From: Deltaproteobacteria bacterium
GTDB lineage: Bacteria > UBA10199 > JACPAL01 > JACOUP01
DNA length: 64,000 nucleotides
Reading direction: 5' to 3'
Assembly: GCA_016177765.1 (NCBI GenBank)
Contig: JACOUP010000008.1
Span: 1 to 64,000, forward strand
A program made the translations under genes and the position numbers. Of this stretch, positions 53,681 to 62,812 are shown piece after piece. Each line of letters begins with the position of its first letter. Position 1 is the stretch's first letter. Under the pieces are notes generated by a model that worked only from the letters and a program-made list of their open reading frames with translations, was not told the DNA's origin and did no database searches.

Positions 53681-55182
53681 AAACGAATTACAGCTCCCCC
53701 GATTCACCCGGTATGCCACTCCCATCAGACAAAACGGCATGGGACTTCATGCCGGGGGGTTGGAAATTAAAACCGGGCCACCTCCGTCGCGACGCCGCTG
53801 ATTCCTGGATTGCCCCCCAAGGGTTTGTTCCGGTCACTCAACTGGAATTCGCACGGTTGGGGCAAATCACCCCACAGATGAAACGGGTGGCCGAGAGAGA
53901 ACCACACCTCACTGTCGAACAGGTCTTGTGTGAGGTTGCCGCCGGTCGGATGGTGATCCCGGCCAACAAGGTTCACCTCCAATACCAGCTCGACCCGATG
54001 GCGATCGGCCGGGCGAGTCTGACCAAGATTAACGCCAACATGGGGGCCTCACCGGTTTCCAGCAACACACTCCAGGAGGTTGAAAAACTAAAGTGGGCCG
54101 AACGGTGGGGGGCCGATACCGTCATGGATCTTTCGACCGGCGGCAACCTCGACGCGACCCGCGAGGCGATTATTAAAAACTCAACCGTGCCGATCGGAAC
54201 GGTGCCGATCTATTCGATGATCATCGGGCGCAAAATCGAGGGGCTGGATGAAGAAGTGATTTGTAAAACGCTCCGATTTCAGGCCCGGCAAGGGGTCGAT
54301 TACTTCACCATCCATGCCGGTGTCCTCCAAGGGCATCTGGAATTTGTGAAAAACCGGATTATTGGGATTGTGAGCCGCGGCGGTTCCATCCTGGCCAAAT
54401 GGATGCTGGCCCACAAAAAGGAAAATATCATGTACACGATCTGGGAGGAGATCTGCGACATCCTGCACGAGTACGATGTGACCTTCAGCATCGGCGATGG
54501 TCTCCGCCCCGGCGGATTGGCCGATGCGACCGACAAGGCCCAGTTGGCGGAATTATCAACCTTGGGAGAATTGACGGAGCGGGCCTGGAGAAAAGGGGTT
54601 CAGGTGATGGTGGAGGGACCGGGTCACATCCCGTTTGACCAGATCGAGTACAACATGAAACTCCAGCGCCGTCTCTGCCACGGGGCGCCGTTCTACGTTT
54701 TGGGACCGCTCGTCACCGATATGTTTCCCGGTTACGACCATATCACCAGTTGCATCGGGGCGACCGCCGCCGGGTATCATGGGGCGGCGATGCTCTGCTA
54801 CGTCACGCCGAAAGAACATTTGGGTCTCCCAAAAAAGGAGGATGTCAAACAGGGGTGTGTCGCCTACAAGATTGCCGCCCATGCCGCTGACATCGCCTTG
54901 GGTATCCCGGGGGCGAGGAACCGTGACGATGAACTGACCAAGGCCCGAGCCGCCTTGAACTGGGAAAAACATTTCGAGCTAAGCTTCGATCCGGAGCTAG
55001 CCCGTGCCTATCACGATGAGGACCTGGGGGTGGACACCGACTTCTGCGCGATGTGCGGCCACGACTGGTGTTCCGTCCGGATTTCCAAAGAGATCAGCGA
55101 ATTTGATTCAGGCAAGGACGAACATTATGCTTGGGATAGAGTCAAGGTCTCCAGAAAACCACCTGATCCTATTTCTCCGTGA
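53677..55182 (+). CDS. thiC: phosphomethylpyrimidine synthase ThiC
   Basis: A 501-aa radical SAM enzyme that turns AIR into HMP-phosphate, the pyrimidine part of thiamine. The barrel core reads [11 protein letters not shown] and [17 protein letters not shown]. The C-terminal cluster motif CAMCGHDWC binds 4Fe-4S. An [13 protein letters not shown] block lies in the middle. It lacks the ~100-residue N-terminal domain of the E. coli enzyme, a common variant. It is the last gene of thiSGHC and overlaps the convergent secreted-protein gene by 14 nt. Confidence 0.96.
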   Translation: MKTNYSSPDSPGMPLPSDKTAWDFMPGGWKLKPGHLRRDAADSWIAPQGFVPVTQLEFARLGQITPQMKRVAEREPHLTVEQVLCEVAAGRMVIPANKVHLQYQLDPMAIGRASLTKINANMGASPVSSNTLQEVEKLKWAERWGADTVMDLSTGGNLDATREAIIKNSTVPIGTVPIYSMIIGRKIEGLDEEVICKTLRFQARQGVDYFTIHAGVLQGHLEFVKNRIIGIVSRGGSILAKWMLAHKKENIMYTIWEEICDILHEYDVTFSIGDGLRPGGLADATDKAQLAELSTLGELTERAWRKGVQVMVEGPGHIPFDQIEYNMKLQRRLCHGAPFYVLGPLVTDMFPGYDHITSCIGATAAGYHGAAMLCYVTPKEHLGLPKKEDVKQGCVAYKIAAHAADIALGIPGARNRDDELTKARAALNWEKHFELSFDPELARAYHDEDLGVDTDFCAMCGHDWCSVRISKEISEFDSGKDEHYAWDRVKVSRKPPDPISP

Positions 55183-56665
55183 TATATTTCAGGTCGGCAT
55201 TGGTCGTATCAGTATAAGCAATATGAACCTTGCCAGAGCTGTCAATGACAACCGAAGAATAACTACCGACACTTCCCGTGGAATCGAGGGTTGATACTAC
55301 CCATGAACCGGAGGCGTTGGTGGCAAACTTGAGATCCAGCTTTGTATTGTCGAAATAACTGATGTAAAATTTCCCATTACTATCGACGGCTGACGCAGGG
55401 AAAACACCGACATTCCCTGTTGAATCAATCGTTGTGCTTACCCATGAATCGGAGGCGTTGGTTGTGTATCTCAAATCTTGATCGGGGCTGGCGTGATGAG
55501 CAACATGAATTTTCCCGGAGCTGTCTACCATGAGCGCCGGATAGTAACCAACGCTTCCCGTTGAATCAATGGCCACCGGTTCCCCCCATGAGCCGGTTGA
55601 ATTCGTCATGTATTTGAGATCAGCATTGGTTTGATCTGTATAAGCGATGTGAACCTTGTCCGAGGAATCAATCGCCAGCGAGGGGTAGTTCCCCACGCTA
55701 CCCACTGAATCGAGGGTTGCCGGTGCTCCCCAGGATCCTGAACTGTTCTTGATGTACTTGAGATCAAAACTGCCAACAGTAGTGCCATCCGTATAGGCAA
55801 TATGAATATCTCCAGCGCTATCAATGGCTAGTGAGGGGTTATGCCCGACACTCCCTGTGGAATCAAGGGTTGCCGGTGCTCCCCAAGACCCTGAAGTCTT
55901 CTTGATGTATTTAAGATTCAAGTTGGTCGTATCAAAATAGGCAATATGAATATCTCCAGCGCTATCAATGGCTAGTGAGGGACTAGCGCCCACATTCCCT
56001 GTTGAATCGAGGGTTACCGGTGTCCATGAGCCGGTTGAATTCGTCATGTATTTGAGATCGGCATTGCTCGAATCCTGATAGGCGACATGGATCTTCCCAT
56101 TGCTATCGATCGCCAATGATGGGGCAACACCTATACTCCCCGTTGAATCAAGCGTAGAAATATCCCAAAGATAGCCGGCAGTAGCATTGACCTCCGAAGA
56201 GGTCACCGATTCCTTCCCGTCCGAATCAACGGCCGTCACATAATAGTAGTAAGTGACACTCCCCGCCAAACTGGTATGGGAGTAGGAGGCCGTTTTAATA
56301 CCGCTCAGTCGTGTCCCATTATTTGTGGCGGTTCCCGATGTCGTGGCCCAATACAGATTGTAGCTCTGCGCCCCATCAACCGCATTCCAGCTTAAATCAA
56401 TCTGCCGGCTCTTGGAACCTGAGGCAGATATCGTCAAGGCTTGAGGCGCTGCCAAGCTTGAGGTCCCGACGTTCGCGCCAACCCCTGGTCCTGAAGTCAC
56501 CGTCACTCCGTCATCATTGCCGCCGCCCTCCCCCGACAAACCATCCTCGTCATACCCCCACCCACACCCGCCCCCTCCCTTGCCCCCATCAAGCCCCTGC
56601 CCGGAGGCGCTGACGAGAAAGAGACCCGACAAAAAGAGAAGGAAAAACCGGAGGGAATAAACCAT
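55169..56665 (-). CDS. secreted protein: fibronectin type III domain plus seven propeller-like repeats
   Basis: A 498-aa exported protein. The signal peptide ([20 protein letters not shown]) is followed by a Gly/Cys-rich linker, [12 protein letters not shown]. An FN3-like domain lies at about residues 75-160 ([20 protein letters not shown]). Seven repeats of ~47 residues then run to the end, each with an LDSTG.VG....LAIDS.GKIHIAY.D core and a Leu-Lys-Tyr strand. Seven such units suggest a beta-propeller. The ATG is only 6 nt past a -10 box, so the mRNA may be leaderless. The first ~50 codons and the promoter are nearly identical to those of the gene at 57872. Function is unknown. Confidence 0.82.
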   Translation of the reverse strand: MVYSLRFFLLFLSGLFLVSASGQGLDGGKGGGGCGWGYDEDGLSGEGGGNDDGVTVTSGPGVGANVGTSSLAAPQALTISASGSKSRQIDLSWNAVDGAQSYNLYWATTSGTATNNGTRLSGIKTASYSHTSLAGSVTYYYYVTAVDSDGKESVTSSEVNATAGYLWDISTLDSTGSIGVAPSLAIDSNGKIHVAYQDSSNADLKYMTNSTGSWTPVTLDSTGNVGASPSLAIDSAGDIHIAYFDTTNLNLKYIKKTSGSWGAPATLDSTGSVGHNPSLAIDSAGDIHIAYTDGTTVGSFDLKYIKNSSGSWGAPATLDSVGSVGNYPSLAIDSSDKVHIAYTDQTNADLKYMTNSTGSWGEPVAIDSTGSVGYYPALMVDSSGKIHVAHHASPDQDLRYTTNASDSWVSTTIDSTGNVGVFPASAVDSNGKFYISYFDNTKLDLKFATNASGSWVVSTLDSTGSVGSYSSVVIDSSGKVHIAYTDTTNADLKYITEK

Positions 56666-56671
56666 AGCCCT

Positions 56672-56700
56672 ATTGTACGCCGATCACAAACCCTGGACAA
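56672..56700 (-). promoter_or_regulatory. leaderless-type promoter of the FN3-propeller gene
   Basis: The minus strand reads TTGTCC (56700-56695), a 17-nt spacer and TACAAT (56677-56672), then 6 nt to the ATG at 56665. No ribosome site is present, and an in-frame TGA upstream excludes a longer protein. The same layout recurs at 57879-57907. Confidence 0.65.
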
Positions 56701-56744
56701 CAAGCAGGTTTCATTTGACAAGTGCTGGAAAAGAGGTTGCTTTT

Positions 56745-57872
56745 CTAGTAACAGAGGCACAGAACCACGAGAGCGCCGACAGCACAGGACTGGTTGCTCT
56801 GACTGATCCAGTTGCTGTCTGTCACGTTAGCGAATGCCTGTTGTCCTCCAGGGGCCACGAAGGAACTGGTTGTCCAGTTGCTACAATTGTTGGAGAGCGA
56901 GCCATTGGTGGTACTCCCCGACCACCACGTTGTGTCTGTTATGCCTGCGGTTGCCAGCGAGGTTGGGATAGTGCCGTCGAGCAGGTCTTCCCAGTTATTG
57001 GCTATTTTTGTGCCTGTTGACCCCTGAATGGCGACGGTCGTTGGGACCCCGTAATTGCCAGGCATATCCCGAATCTCGTCGGCATCACTCACGCTGATAA
57101 AGGCGCGAATGGTGTTGCATGAAAGAGATCCCACACTGGCGGTGCAAAGGGCATCGGCACCAGCCCTGCCACCGAGATTGCCGCCACCCGCCCCACCAGT
57201 TCCGAACATTATAATATTATTGGCACAGGCCACCGTCACGCCGGTTACGTTGGCGCCACTCATGGTTCCAGAGGCACTGCTGACCGCACAGGTTTGGCCG
57301 GAGGGCTGTGTTAGAATGGTTACTGCATAATCCGCACCGTCGGCCAACACGGTCGGAAAGGTAAAAGAGCCGTTTGCCGTCAAGGTCAGATTATCGCCAC
57401 TATTGTTTTGTAATACCACTGTTCCGGAAAGTCCGCTCAGGGTGCCGCCAACGGAATAAGTGTCTTTTGAACAGACAACTGAGACATTAGTCACATTGGC
57501 ACCCTTAATCGTACCAACACCCCTCGCAACCGAACAGGTCTGGGTAGCCGGTTGGGTTGAAACGGTTATCGTGTAACTTGTACCATCGGGCAACTCGCTT
57601 GGAAAGGTAAAGGGGCCGTTTGCCGTCAAGGTCAGATCATCTCCACCGTTGTTTTGCAGTACCACTGTGCCGGAGAGTCCGCTCAGGGTGCCGCCGACTG
57701 AGACTGAAACGGAATTGCCATCTCCGACTATTCCGCTCTCTCCGCTTGACTCGCCGCCGTACCCCCACCCACACCCGCCCCCTCCCTTGCCCCCATCAAG
57801 CCCCTGCCCGGAGGCGCTGACGAGAAAGAGACCCAACGAAAAGAGAGTGAAAAACCGGAGGGGATAAACCAT
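56745..57872 (-). CDS. secreted protein with two ~80-aa repeats and a DUF1554-like C-terminal domain
   Basis: A 375-aa exported protein. The signal peptide and the linker [12 protein letters not shown] match those of the 55169-56665 protein. Two tandem modules follow, each starting SVGGTLSGLSGTVVLQNN and ending with a Cys-containing VTNVSVVC-type strand. The C-terminal ~150 residues (AGADALCTASVGSLSCNTIR, later TTWWSGSTTNGSLSNNCSNW) resemble the Cys-rich endostatin-like DUF1554 domain seen in Leptospira and related surface proteins. The start at 57872 sits 6 nt from the -10 box. A surface or matrix role is inferred. Confidence 0.78.
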   Translation of the reverse strand: MVYPLRFFTLFSLGLFLVSASGQGLDGGKGGGGCGWGYGGESSGESGIVGDGNSVSVSVGGTLSGLSGTVVLQNNGGDDLTLTANGPFTFPSELPDGTSYTITVSTQPATQTCSVARGVGTIKGANVTNVSVVCSKDTYSVGGTLSGLSGTVVLQNNSGDNLTLTANGSFTFPTVLADGADYAVTILTQPSGQTCAVSSASGTMSGANVTGVTVACANNIIMFGTGGAGGGNLGGRAGADALCTASVGSLSCNTIRAFISVSDADEIRDMPGNYGVPTTVAIQGSTGTKIANNWEDLLDGTIPTSLATAGITDTTWWSGSTTNGSLSNNCSNWTTSSFVAPGGQQAFANVTDSNWISQSNQSCAVGALVVLCLCY

Positions 57873-57878
57873 AGCCCT

Positions 57879-57907
57879 ATTGTACGCCGATCCCGGACCT
57901 CGAACAA
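57879..57907 (-). promoter_or_regulatory. leaderless-type promoter of the DUF1554-like gene
   Basis: The minus strand reads TTGTTC (57907-57902), a 17-nt spacer and TACAAT (57884-57879), then 6 nt to the ATG. It is nearly identical to the copy at 56672-56700. Confidence 0.65.
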
Positions 57908-57959
57908 TAAACATGTTTTGTTTGACAAGTGCCTGAAAAGAGATAGCTTCCCACCCACG

Positions 57960-58895
57960 ATGTCCTTTTATCGTTCGTTTCTTTTCCTCCTTTTTTTCGC
58001 CTTGCTTGCCTTCGAAGGGACCGCTTCGGCCAAAAGCGCCTCTTTTGATACGATTCTTTTCAAACCGGCCACAGACAATAACCTTTACGCCGGTATTTAC
58101 GGGGCCGACAGTCTGAACCAGTGGCAGTATACCTTCGGTCTCTACACCGATATCTCCGCCAATTCACTGAAGGCCTTTACAGGTGCCGGTGTTTCGACCG
58201 GCAATATCATCAGCTACAATCTTGTCGGCAATTTCTACGGTTCTGTCGGGCTCCTTCCTTTTTTAAGCACCGGGCTTAACCTTCCTGTTGCCTTTCTGGA
58301 ATCTTTCAACGACCCGACAACAGGCGCCAATTCCAAAGAGTTCGAATCGGGCGATCTCGGCCTGAATTTCAAACTAAAGGCCCTGGATCATGAAAGGTTC
58401 CCGGTCGGTATCGCCATTGTCCCGTTTGTAACCTTCCCCACCGGTTCGGACACCCATTTCACCGGATCCGGAAAGATAACGGGTGGTTTCCTTGCTGTCA
58501 TCGATTCACCGAGACTCTTTGATCGTCTTTCTTTGTCACTGAACACCGGCGTCCTTGCCCGATCAGAGGCGACAGTTGTTAGTTCTACCAACATCGGAAC
58601 CCAGTTCTTGTACGGGCTTGGCGCCAACCTGGCAGTGTTAAGCCCACTTGACCTGCTCGTTGAATTACGGGGAAGCAGTTCGAATTTTTTTAAAAAAGCG
58701 CCCCAAAGTCCCCTTGAAATAGAACCGATGGTCCGCTACTATTTTCCTCGCCTGAACCTGGCCTTCACCGCCGGCGGAGGGACGGGCATTATCGAAGGAG
58801 TGGGGGCCCCGGAGTGGCGGGTCCTGGCGGGGGTTTCATACCTGATCGCAAGGCCTTTTGGAGAAAAGAGCCGTGACAATGAACAAGAAAACTAG
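57960..58895 (+). CDS. outer-membrane beta-barrel protein
   Basis: A 311-aa exported protein. The signal peptide FYRSFLFLLFFALLAFEGTA ends near an AxA-type site (TASAKS). The rest alternates hydrophobic and polar residues in ten or more amphipathic strands separated by Gly/Asn turns (LYAGIYGADSLNQWQYTFGL, GVSTGNIISYNLVGNFYGSV). It resembles the N-terminal barrel of myxobacterial OmpA-like porins, without the peptidoglycan-binding domain. The ATG at 57960 lacks a ribosome site. A possible promoter (TTGACA 57922-57927, TAGCTT 57944-57949) puts the start of transcription within ~5 nt. Confidence 0.75.
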   Translation: MSFYRSFLFLLFFALLAFEGTASAKSASFDTILFKPATDNNLYAGIYGADSLNQWQYTFGLYTDISANSLKAFTGAGVSTGNIISYNLVGNFYGSVGLLPFLSTGLNLPVAFLESFNDPTTGANSKEFESGDLGLNFKLKALDHERFPVGIAIVPFVTFPTGSDTHFTGSGKITGGFLAVIDSPRLFDRLSLSLNTGVLARSEATVVSSTNIGTQFLYGLGANLAVLSPLDLLVELRGSSSNFFKKAPQSPLEIEPMVRYYFPRLNLAFTAGGGTGIIEGVGAPEWRVLAGVSYLIARPFGEKSRDNEQEN

Positions 58896-58954
58896 AAAAG
58901 ACCAAGAGGCTTCAACAATCCGAAATCGCCTGATCTTCAAGCCCGGGAGGTTAT

Positions 58955-60370
58955 CTAATTTTCCGCGGCATATTTAAGATCTCCATTGGTCTCATCCCGG
59001 TAGACAATATGGCTTTTTCCGGAACTATCAAGCCTGAGACCGATATATTCTCCAATCGCAAGGGCGTCAAACTCTGTCGCCAACCAGGAACCGGAGGCAT
59101 TGGCCACCTGTTGTAGGGCATTATTGACACCGCCATAAGCGATGTAAATCTTGCCAGAGCTGTCCACACTCAAAGAGGGATAGGCTCCCGTCGATCCTTC
59201 CGAATCGAGGGCCGCTGTGACCCAAGAACCGGACAAGTTCGTTGCATATTTGAGATCAGCATTGGTCTGGTCGTAATAGGCGATATGAACCTTACCGGAA
59301 CCGTCCAGGCCCAAAGAATTGCGTCCTCCGACATCACCGCCAGAATCAATGGTTGACGTCACCCATGACCCTGAGGAGTTCGTCGCATACTTGAGATCCC
59401 CGCTGGGGCTGTCATAGCAGGCAATATGAACCTTGCCGGAACTATCGACCCCTATCGAAGATGTTTCAATGGTCATCGCTGAGGAATTAACAGCAACGCC
59501 AGGCACCCATAAACCCGAGGAGTTTGTGGCATATTTGATATCATAGTTTGTATTATCATAATAACTGATATGGATCTTCCCCGAGCTATCAATCACTAAA
59601 GAGGGGGCCCACCCGACGTCGCCAGAGGAATCAACGGTGGTTGAAACCCAGGAGCCAGAGCTGTTGGTTGCATACTTGAGATCGCCATTCGTCGAATCAA
59701 AATAGGCAATATGCACCTTCCCGGAAGAATCAACGGCCAAAGAGGTGTAGAGCCCCACAGCCCCTGTAGAATCAATGGTCGACGTTACCCACGACCCGGA
59801 TGAATTTGTCGCGTACTTAAGATCCCTGTTTGTTCGGTCATAATAGGCCACATGAACCTTACCGGAACTATCTACCCCCACGGAGGGGTACTCGCCCACA
59901 TTCCCCGTGGAATCAATGGTCGCGGTCTGCCAGGAGTAGGCCGGCGTGGCGCCGGCTTGTGAAGAAGCTTTCGACTCCTTGCCGTCGCTGTCAACGGCCG
60001 TCACATTATAATAGTGAGCGGCACCGGCCACAAGGCTACTCTGGGCGTAAGAGTTGGTGGTAATGTCGCTGATCTTTGTCCCACTTGTGGTCGCCGCACC
60101 ATCGGTTGTGGACCAATAAACCCGATAACCGACAGCCCCCTCAACGGCTGACCATGAAAGATCAATCTGCCGGCTCTTGCTGGTGGAGGCAGTCGCCGCA
60201 AGACCCAAAGGGGCCGGAAGGCTGGAGGTCCCGATGTTATCGCCGACTTCAGTCCCTCCACCGCTCCCTCCTCCTTCAGTTCCCTCCTCCGATGAGGAAC
60301 CACCACACCGCCCCACCGCCAAAAGAAAAACCGCCATGACCAGAAAAGACCAGCATTTCCGAAATCTCAT
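58955..60370 (-). CDS. lipoprotein: fibronectin type III domain plus seven propeller-like repeats
   Basis: A 471-aa paralogue of the 55169-56665 protein. Its N terminus is different: a signal segment with lipobox-like AVGRC followed by GGSSSEEG, so it should be lipid-anchored. The FN3-like domain ([20 protein letters not shown]) and seven ~47-residue repeats ([20 protein letters not shown] type) match the paralogue. The last two repeats are the most divergent. The ATG at 60370 follows a strong AAGGAGG, in contrast with the leaderless paralogue. Probably a surface-exposed adhesin or binding protein; ligand unknown. Confidence 0.82.
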   Translation of the reverse strand: MRFRKCWSFLVMAVFLLAVGRCGGSSSEEGTEGGGSGGGTEVGDNIGTSSLPAPLGLAATASTSKSRQIDLSWSAVEGAVGYRVYWSTTDGAATTSGTKISDITTNSYAQSSLVAGAAHYYNVTAVDSDGKESKASSQAGATPAYSWQTATIDSTGNVGEYPSVGVDSSGKVHVAYYDRTNRDLKYATNSSGSWVTSTIDSTGAVGLYTSLAVDSSGKVHIAYFDSTNGDLKYATNSSGSWVSTTVDSSGDVGWAPSLVIDSSGKIHISYYDNTNYDIKYATNSSGLWVPGVAVNSSAMTIETSSIGVDSSGKVHIACYDSPSGDLKYATNSSGSWVTSTIDSGGDVGGRNSLGLDGSGKVHIAYYDQTNADLKYATNLSGSWVTAALDSEGSTGAYPSLSVDSSGKIYIAYGGVNNALQQVANASGSWLATEFDALAIGEYIGLRLDSSGKSHIVYRDETNGDLKYAAEN

Positions 60371-60509
60371 AAACACCTCCTTTATGTCCAGTGCACTGTA
60401 CTCTTTTTTGAAAAATAAATGAACACTTTACTTGGATATTTCCTCTTTGTTATTCGTGGTTTTCTTGCCTTTACATTCCCCCCTGCCTGGGATAGGAGGG
60501 AAAAGACTG

Positions 60510-61517
60510 ATGCCCCTCAACAAGAAAAATAAGAAAGGTCCTCAAAAAAGCATCGCCTTGACCGGCACGGCAGGGTTTCTGGGGAGTTCCATCCTTCGAG
60601 AGCTGGAGAAAGAGAATCGCTTCACCACTATTATTGCAATTGATACCAAGAAGCCCCCTTTTGATACCCGCAGGACAAAATTTTATCGCCTCGATTTGAC
60701 AGAAACGCTGGCCGATTCGAAACTTCTGGAAATCTTGCAAGCCGAAGGGGTTGAAACGGTTGTTCATGCCGCCTTCCCGATCACACCAACACCCAACCTT
60801 GGCTACGCCCATGAGTTGCAATCGGTCGGCACCATGTATGTCCTGGATGCCTGTGCCGCCGCCAAGGTCAAAAAGTTTGTCCTTGCCTCAACAACAGATG
60901 TCTATGGCCCGCACCCGACCAATCCCAACTTCCTTTCAGAAAACCATCCGTTGCGGGGTGGTTATAAAAGTCAGTTTATTGCCGACAAGGTCGATGCCGA
61001 AACCCAGGTCCTCCGTTTTTCCAAAAAACATCCCGAATCCATCATCACCATCCTTCGCCCCTGCACCATCGTCGGACCAACGATTCGCAACTTCAAGACG
61101 ACCTTTCTCCAGCGGCCGGTGGTCTTCACCGTCATGGGGTACGACCCCCTGTTTCAGTTCGTCCATGAGGAAGATGCCCTCCGGGCCTTCGTGACAGTAA
61201 TCGAAAAAGACTGCCCTGGGGTCTTTAATATCGTCGGTGATGGCGTTCTCCCCCTTTCAAAGGTCTTGAGCTTGAGCGGCAAGATCGGTGTTCCGGTCCC
61301 GTCGGCCTTTCTCTACCCGATGGCCCAGGCGATGTGGTATCTGGACATCTTCCCCGCTCCCCCCTCCCATATCGATTTTCTCAAATACCTCTGCGTGGCC
61401 GACGGGGAAAAAGCCCGGAGGGTGATGGGGTTTGTTGCCAAATACTCCGCCAAAGAGGCGCTTCTTGATTTCATCGGTGCGGAACGTCTCAGGCATATCC
61501 ATCTAATGGAGGCTTAA
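60510..61517 (+). CDS. NAD-dependent epimerase/dehydratase (extended SDR)
   Basis: A 335-aa Rossmann-fold enzyme. The cofactor motif TGTAGFLGS is at about residue 20, STTDVYGPHPT lies where the catalytic Ser/Thr-Tyr segment sits, and FNIVGDGVLPLSKVL is typical of nucleotide-sugar SDRs. The YxxxK pair is not clear: YKSQFIADK could fill it. The ATG at 60510 has TAGGAGGGA upstream. The acyltransferase gene starts 2 nt after its stop, and the ribosome site for that gene lies in the last codons here (GGAGG). The substrate is unknown; co-encoding with an acyltransferase hints at lipid or envelope modification. Confidence 0.82.
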   Translation: MPLNKKNKKGPQKSIALTGTAGFLGSSILRELEKENRFTTIIAIDTKKPPFDTRRTKFYRLDLTETLADSKLLEILQAEGVETVVHAAFPITPTPNLGYAHELQSVGTMYVLDACAAAKVKKFVLASTTDVYGPHPTNPNFLSENHPLRGGYKSQFIADKVDAETQVLRFSKKHPESIITILRPCTIVGPTIRNFKTTFLQRPVVFTVMGYDPLFQFVHEEDALRAFVTVIEKDCPGVFNIVGDGVLPLSKVLSLSGKIGVPVPSAFLYPMAQAMWYLDIFPAPPSHIDFLKYLCVADGEKARRVMGFVAKYSAKEALLDFIGAERLRHIHLMEA

Positions 61518-61519
61518 AG

Positions 61520-62812
61520 TTGAAGACGGGGAAAGTGAACAATAAATTACGCCTTTTAAAATCAGTGCCATCAGTGAGGCCCTCCCCCTCACCCCAACCC
61601 TCATCCGCCCCCCCCCGCTTGGGTAAAGCACCCTTGGGTGAAACACCCTTGGGTGAAACACCCTTGGGTGAAGCACCCTTGGGGGGAGGGCCAGGGAGAG
61701 GAGGAGACAGTGAATCTATCAAAAAGATCCGGCGCGAACTGGAAACAAGGATTGAAAAACTGGAGGGGGATCTTCGCCAGACATTAGAAAAACTGGAGGC
61801 CAACCAAAAAGGGGTGATCCCGCCGCAACTCAAAACAGAGGTCGACGGTCTGGTCAAGAACCTTGAGGAAAAGATCCGCCAGGTCTCCGAAGAATTAAAA
61901 ATCAAGGGGCCTCCGGGCCATTCCCCTCTCACCCTCCTTTTTGAAAATCTGAAGGGACTTTTGAACCCACTCTCCCTGGAGTCACTCCGGAAAATTCTGA
62001 TTGGCTTCTGGTACGGAAACGGGGCCAACGCAGACTACAAGGTTGATGATTTTGGAATGGACCCGCTCTTTTGCCAGAAGGTCAGGCCACTCTTTGACTT
62101 CCTGTATAACACCTATTGGCGCGTTTCTGTTTCCGGACTCCAGCATATCCCGAACGAAGGAAGGGGGCTGGTTGTCGCCAACCATTCCGGAACTCTGCCC
62201 TATGACGGCGCCATGATCCGGATGTCGGTGGAAAATGACCACCCTTCGCGCCGCGATGTCCGCTTCCTTGTCGAAGACTTTGTCTATCATTTTCCCTTTC
62301 TGGGAACCTTCATGTACCGGACCGGCGGCGTTCGTGCCTGCCAGGAAAATGCCGAACGGCTCTTGCAGAATGAACAGCTCGTTGCCGTCTTCCCGGAGGG
62401 GGTCAAGGGGATCGGCAAACATTTCAAACACCGCTACCGCCTCCAACGGTTTGGCCGCGGCGGGTTTATCAAGCTGGCCTTGCGAACCGGCTCTCCAATC
62501 ATCCCGACAGCGGTGATCGGCGCCGAGGAGATCCATCCGATCATCTATAAGTCGACCCTCCTGGCCAAACCGTTGGGTATCCCTTACCTCCCAATTACCC
62601 CAACGCTCCCATGGCTGGGGCTTTTTGGCCTGATCCCCTTTCCTTCCAAATGGTCGATCCACTTTGGAGGACCGATCTTGTTTGAAGAGTACGGTCCGAA
62701 AGATGCAGACGATCAGTTATTGGTAAACAAACTTTCCGAAATGGTCCGGGAGAAGATTCAGGCGATGATCGTCGAGGCCCTCAAAAATCGAAGCTCTGTT
62801 CTGTTTGGCTAA
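61520..62812 (+). CDS. PlsC-like 1-acyl-glycerol-3-phosphate acyltransferase with N-terminal coiled coil
   Basis: A 430-aa protein. The acyltransferase domain occupies the C-terminal ~270 residues: catalytic NHSGTLPYD (HxxxxD), then FPEGVKGIGK and PIIPTAVIGAEEIHPI. Before it come a Pro/Gly-rich stretch built partly from four 15-bp repeat units (LGETP-type pentapeptides, residues ~35-55) and a charged coiled coil (RRELETRIEKLEGDLRQTLE). The start is TTG at 61520, 8 nt after GGAGG in the end of the epimerase gene, so translation is coupled. The N-terminal region has no counterpart in standard PlsC. The acyl acceptor is unproven. Confidence 0.82.
   Translation: MKTGKVNNKLRLLKSVPSVRPSPSPQPSSAPPRLGKAPLGETPLGETPLGEAPLGGGPGRGGDSESIKKIRRELETRIEKLEGDLRQTLEKLEANQKGVIPPQLKTEVDGLVKNLEEKIRQVSEELKIKGPPGHSPLTLLFENLKGLLNPLSLESLRKILIGFWYGNGANADYKVDDFGMDPLFCQKVRPLFDFLYNTYWRVSVSGLQHIPNEGRGLVVANHSGTLPYDGAMIRMSVENDHPSRRDVRFLVEDFVYHFPFLGTFMYRTGGVRACQENAERLLQNEQLVAVFPEGVKGIGKHFKHRYRLQRFGRGGFIKLALRTGSPIIPTAVIGAEEIHPIIYKSTLLAKPLGIPYLPITPTLPWLGLFGLIPFPSKWSIHFGGPILFEEYGPKDADDQLLVNKLSEMVREKIQAMIVEALKNRSSVLFG
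61621..61681. repeat. 15-bp hairpin repeat, four tandem units inside the acyltransferase gene
   Basis: Units GGGTAAAGCACCC, GGGTGAAACACCC, GGGTGAAACACCC and GGGTGAAGCACCC are joined by TT. They are read in frame as LGKAP-LGETP-LGETP-LGEAP. GC-rich sequence flanking both sides (CCTCCCCCTCACCCC and GGGGGGAGGGCCAGGG) also forms an inverted pair. Confidence 0.92.

Noticed and set aside
61621-61681. CRISPR-like array
   Set aside because: The 15-bp period has no unique spacers, the repeat continues through the coding frame, and no cas gene is near. It is a tandem hairpin repeat.
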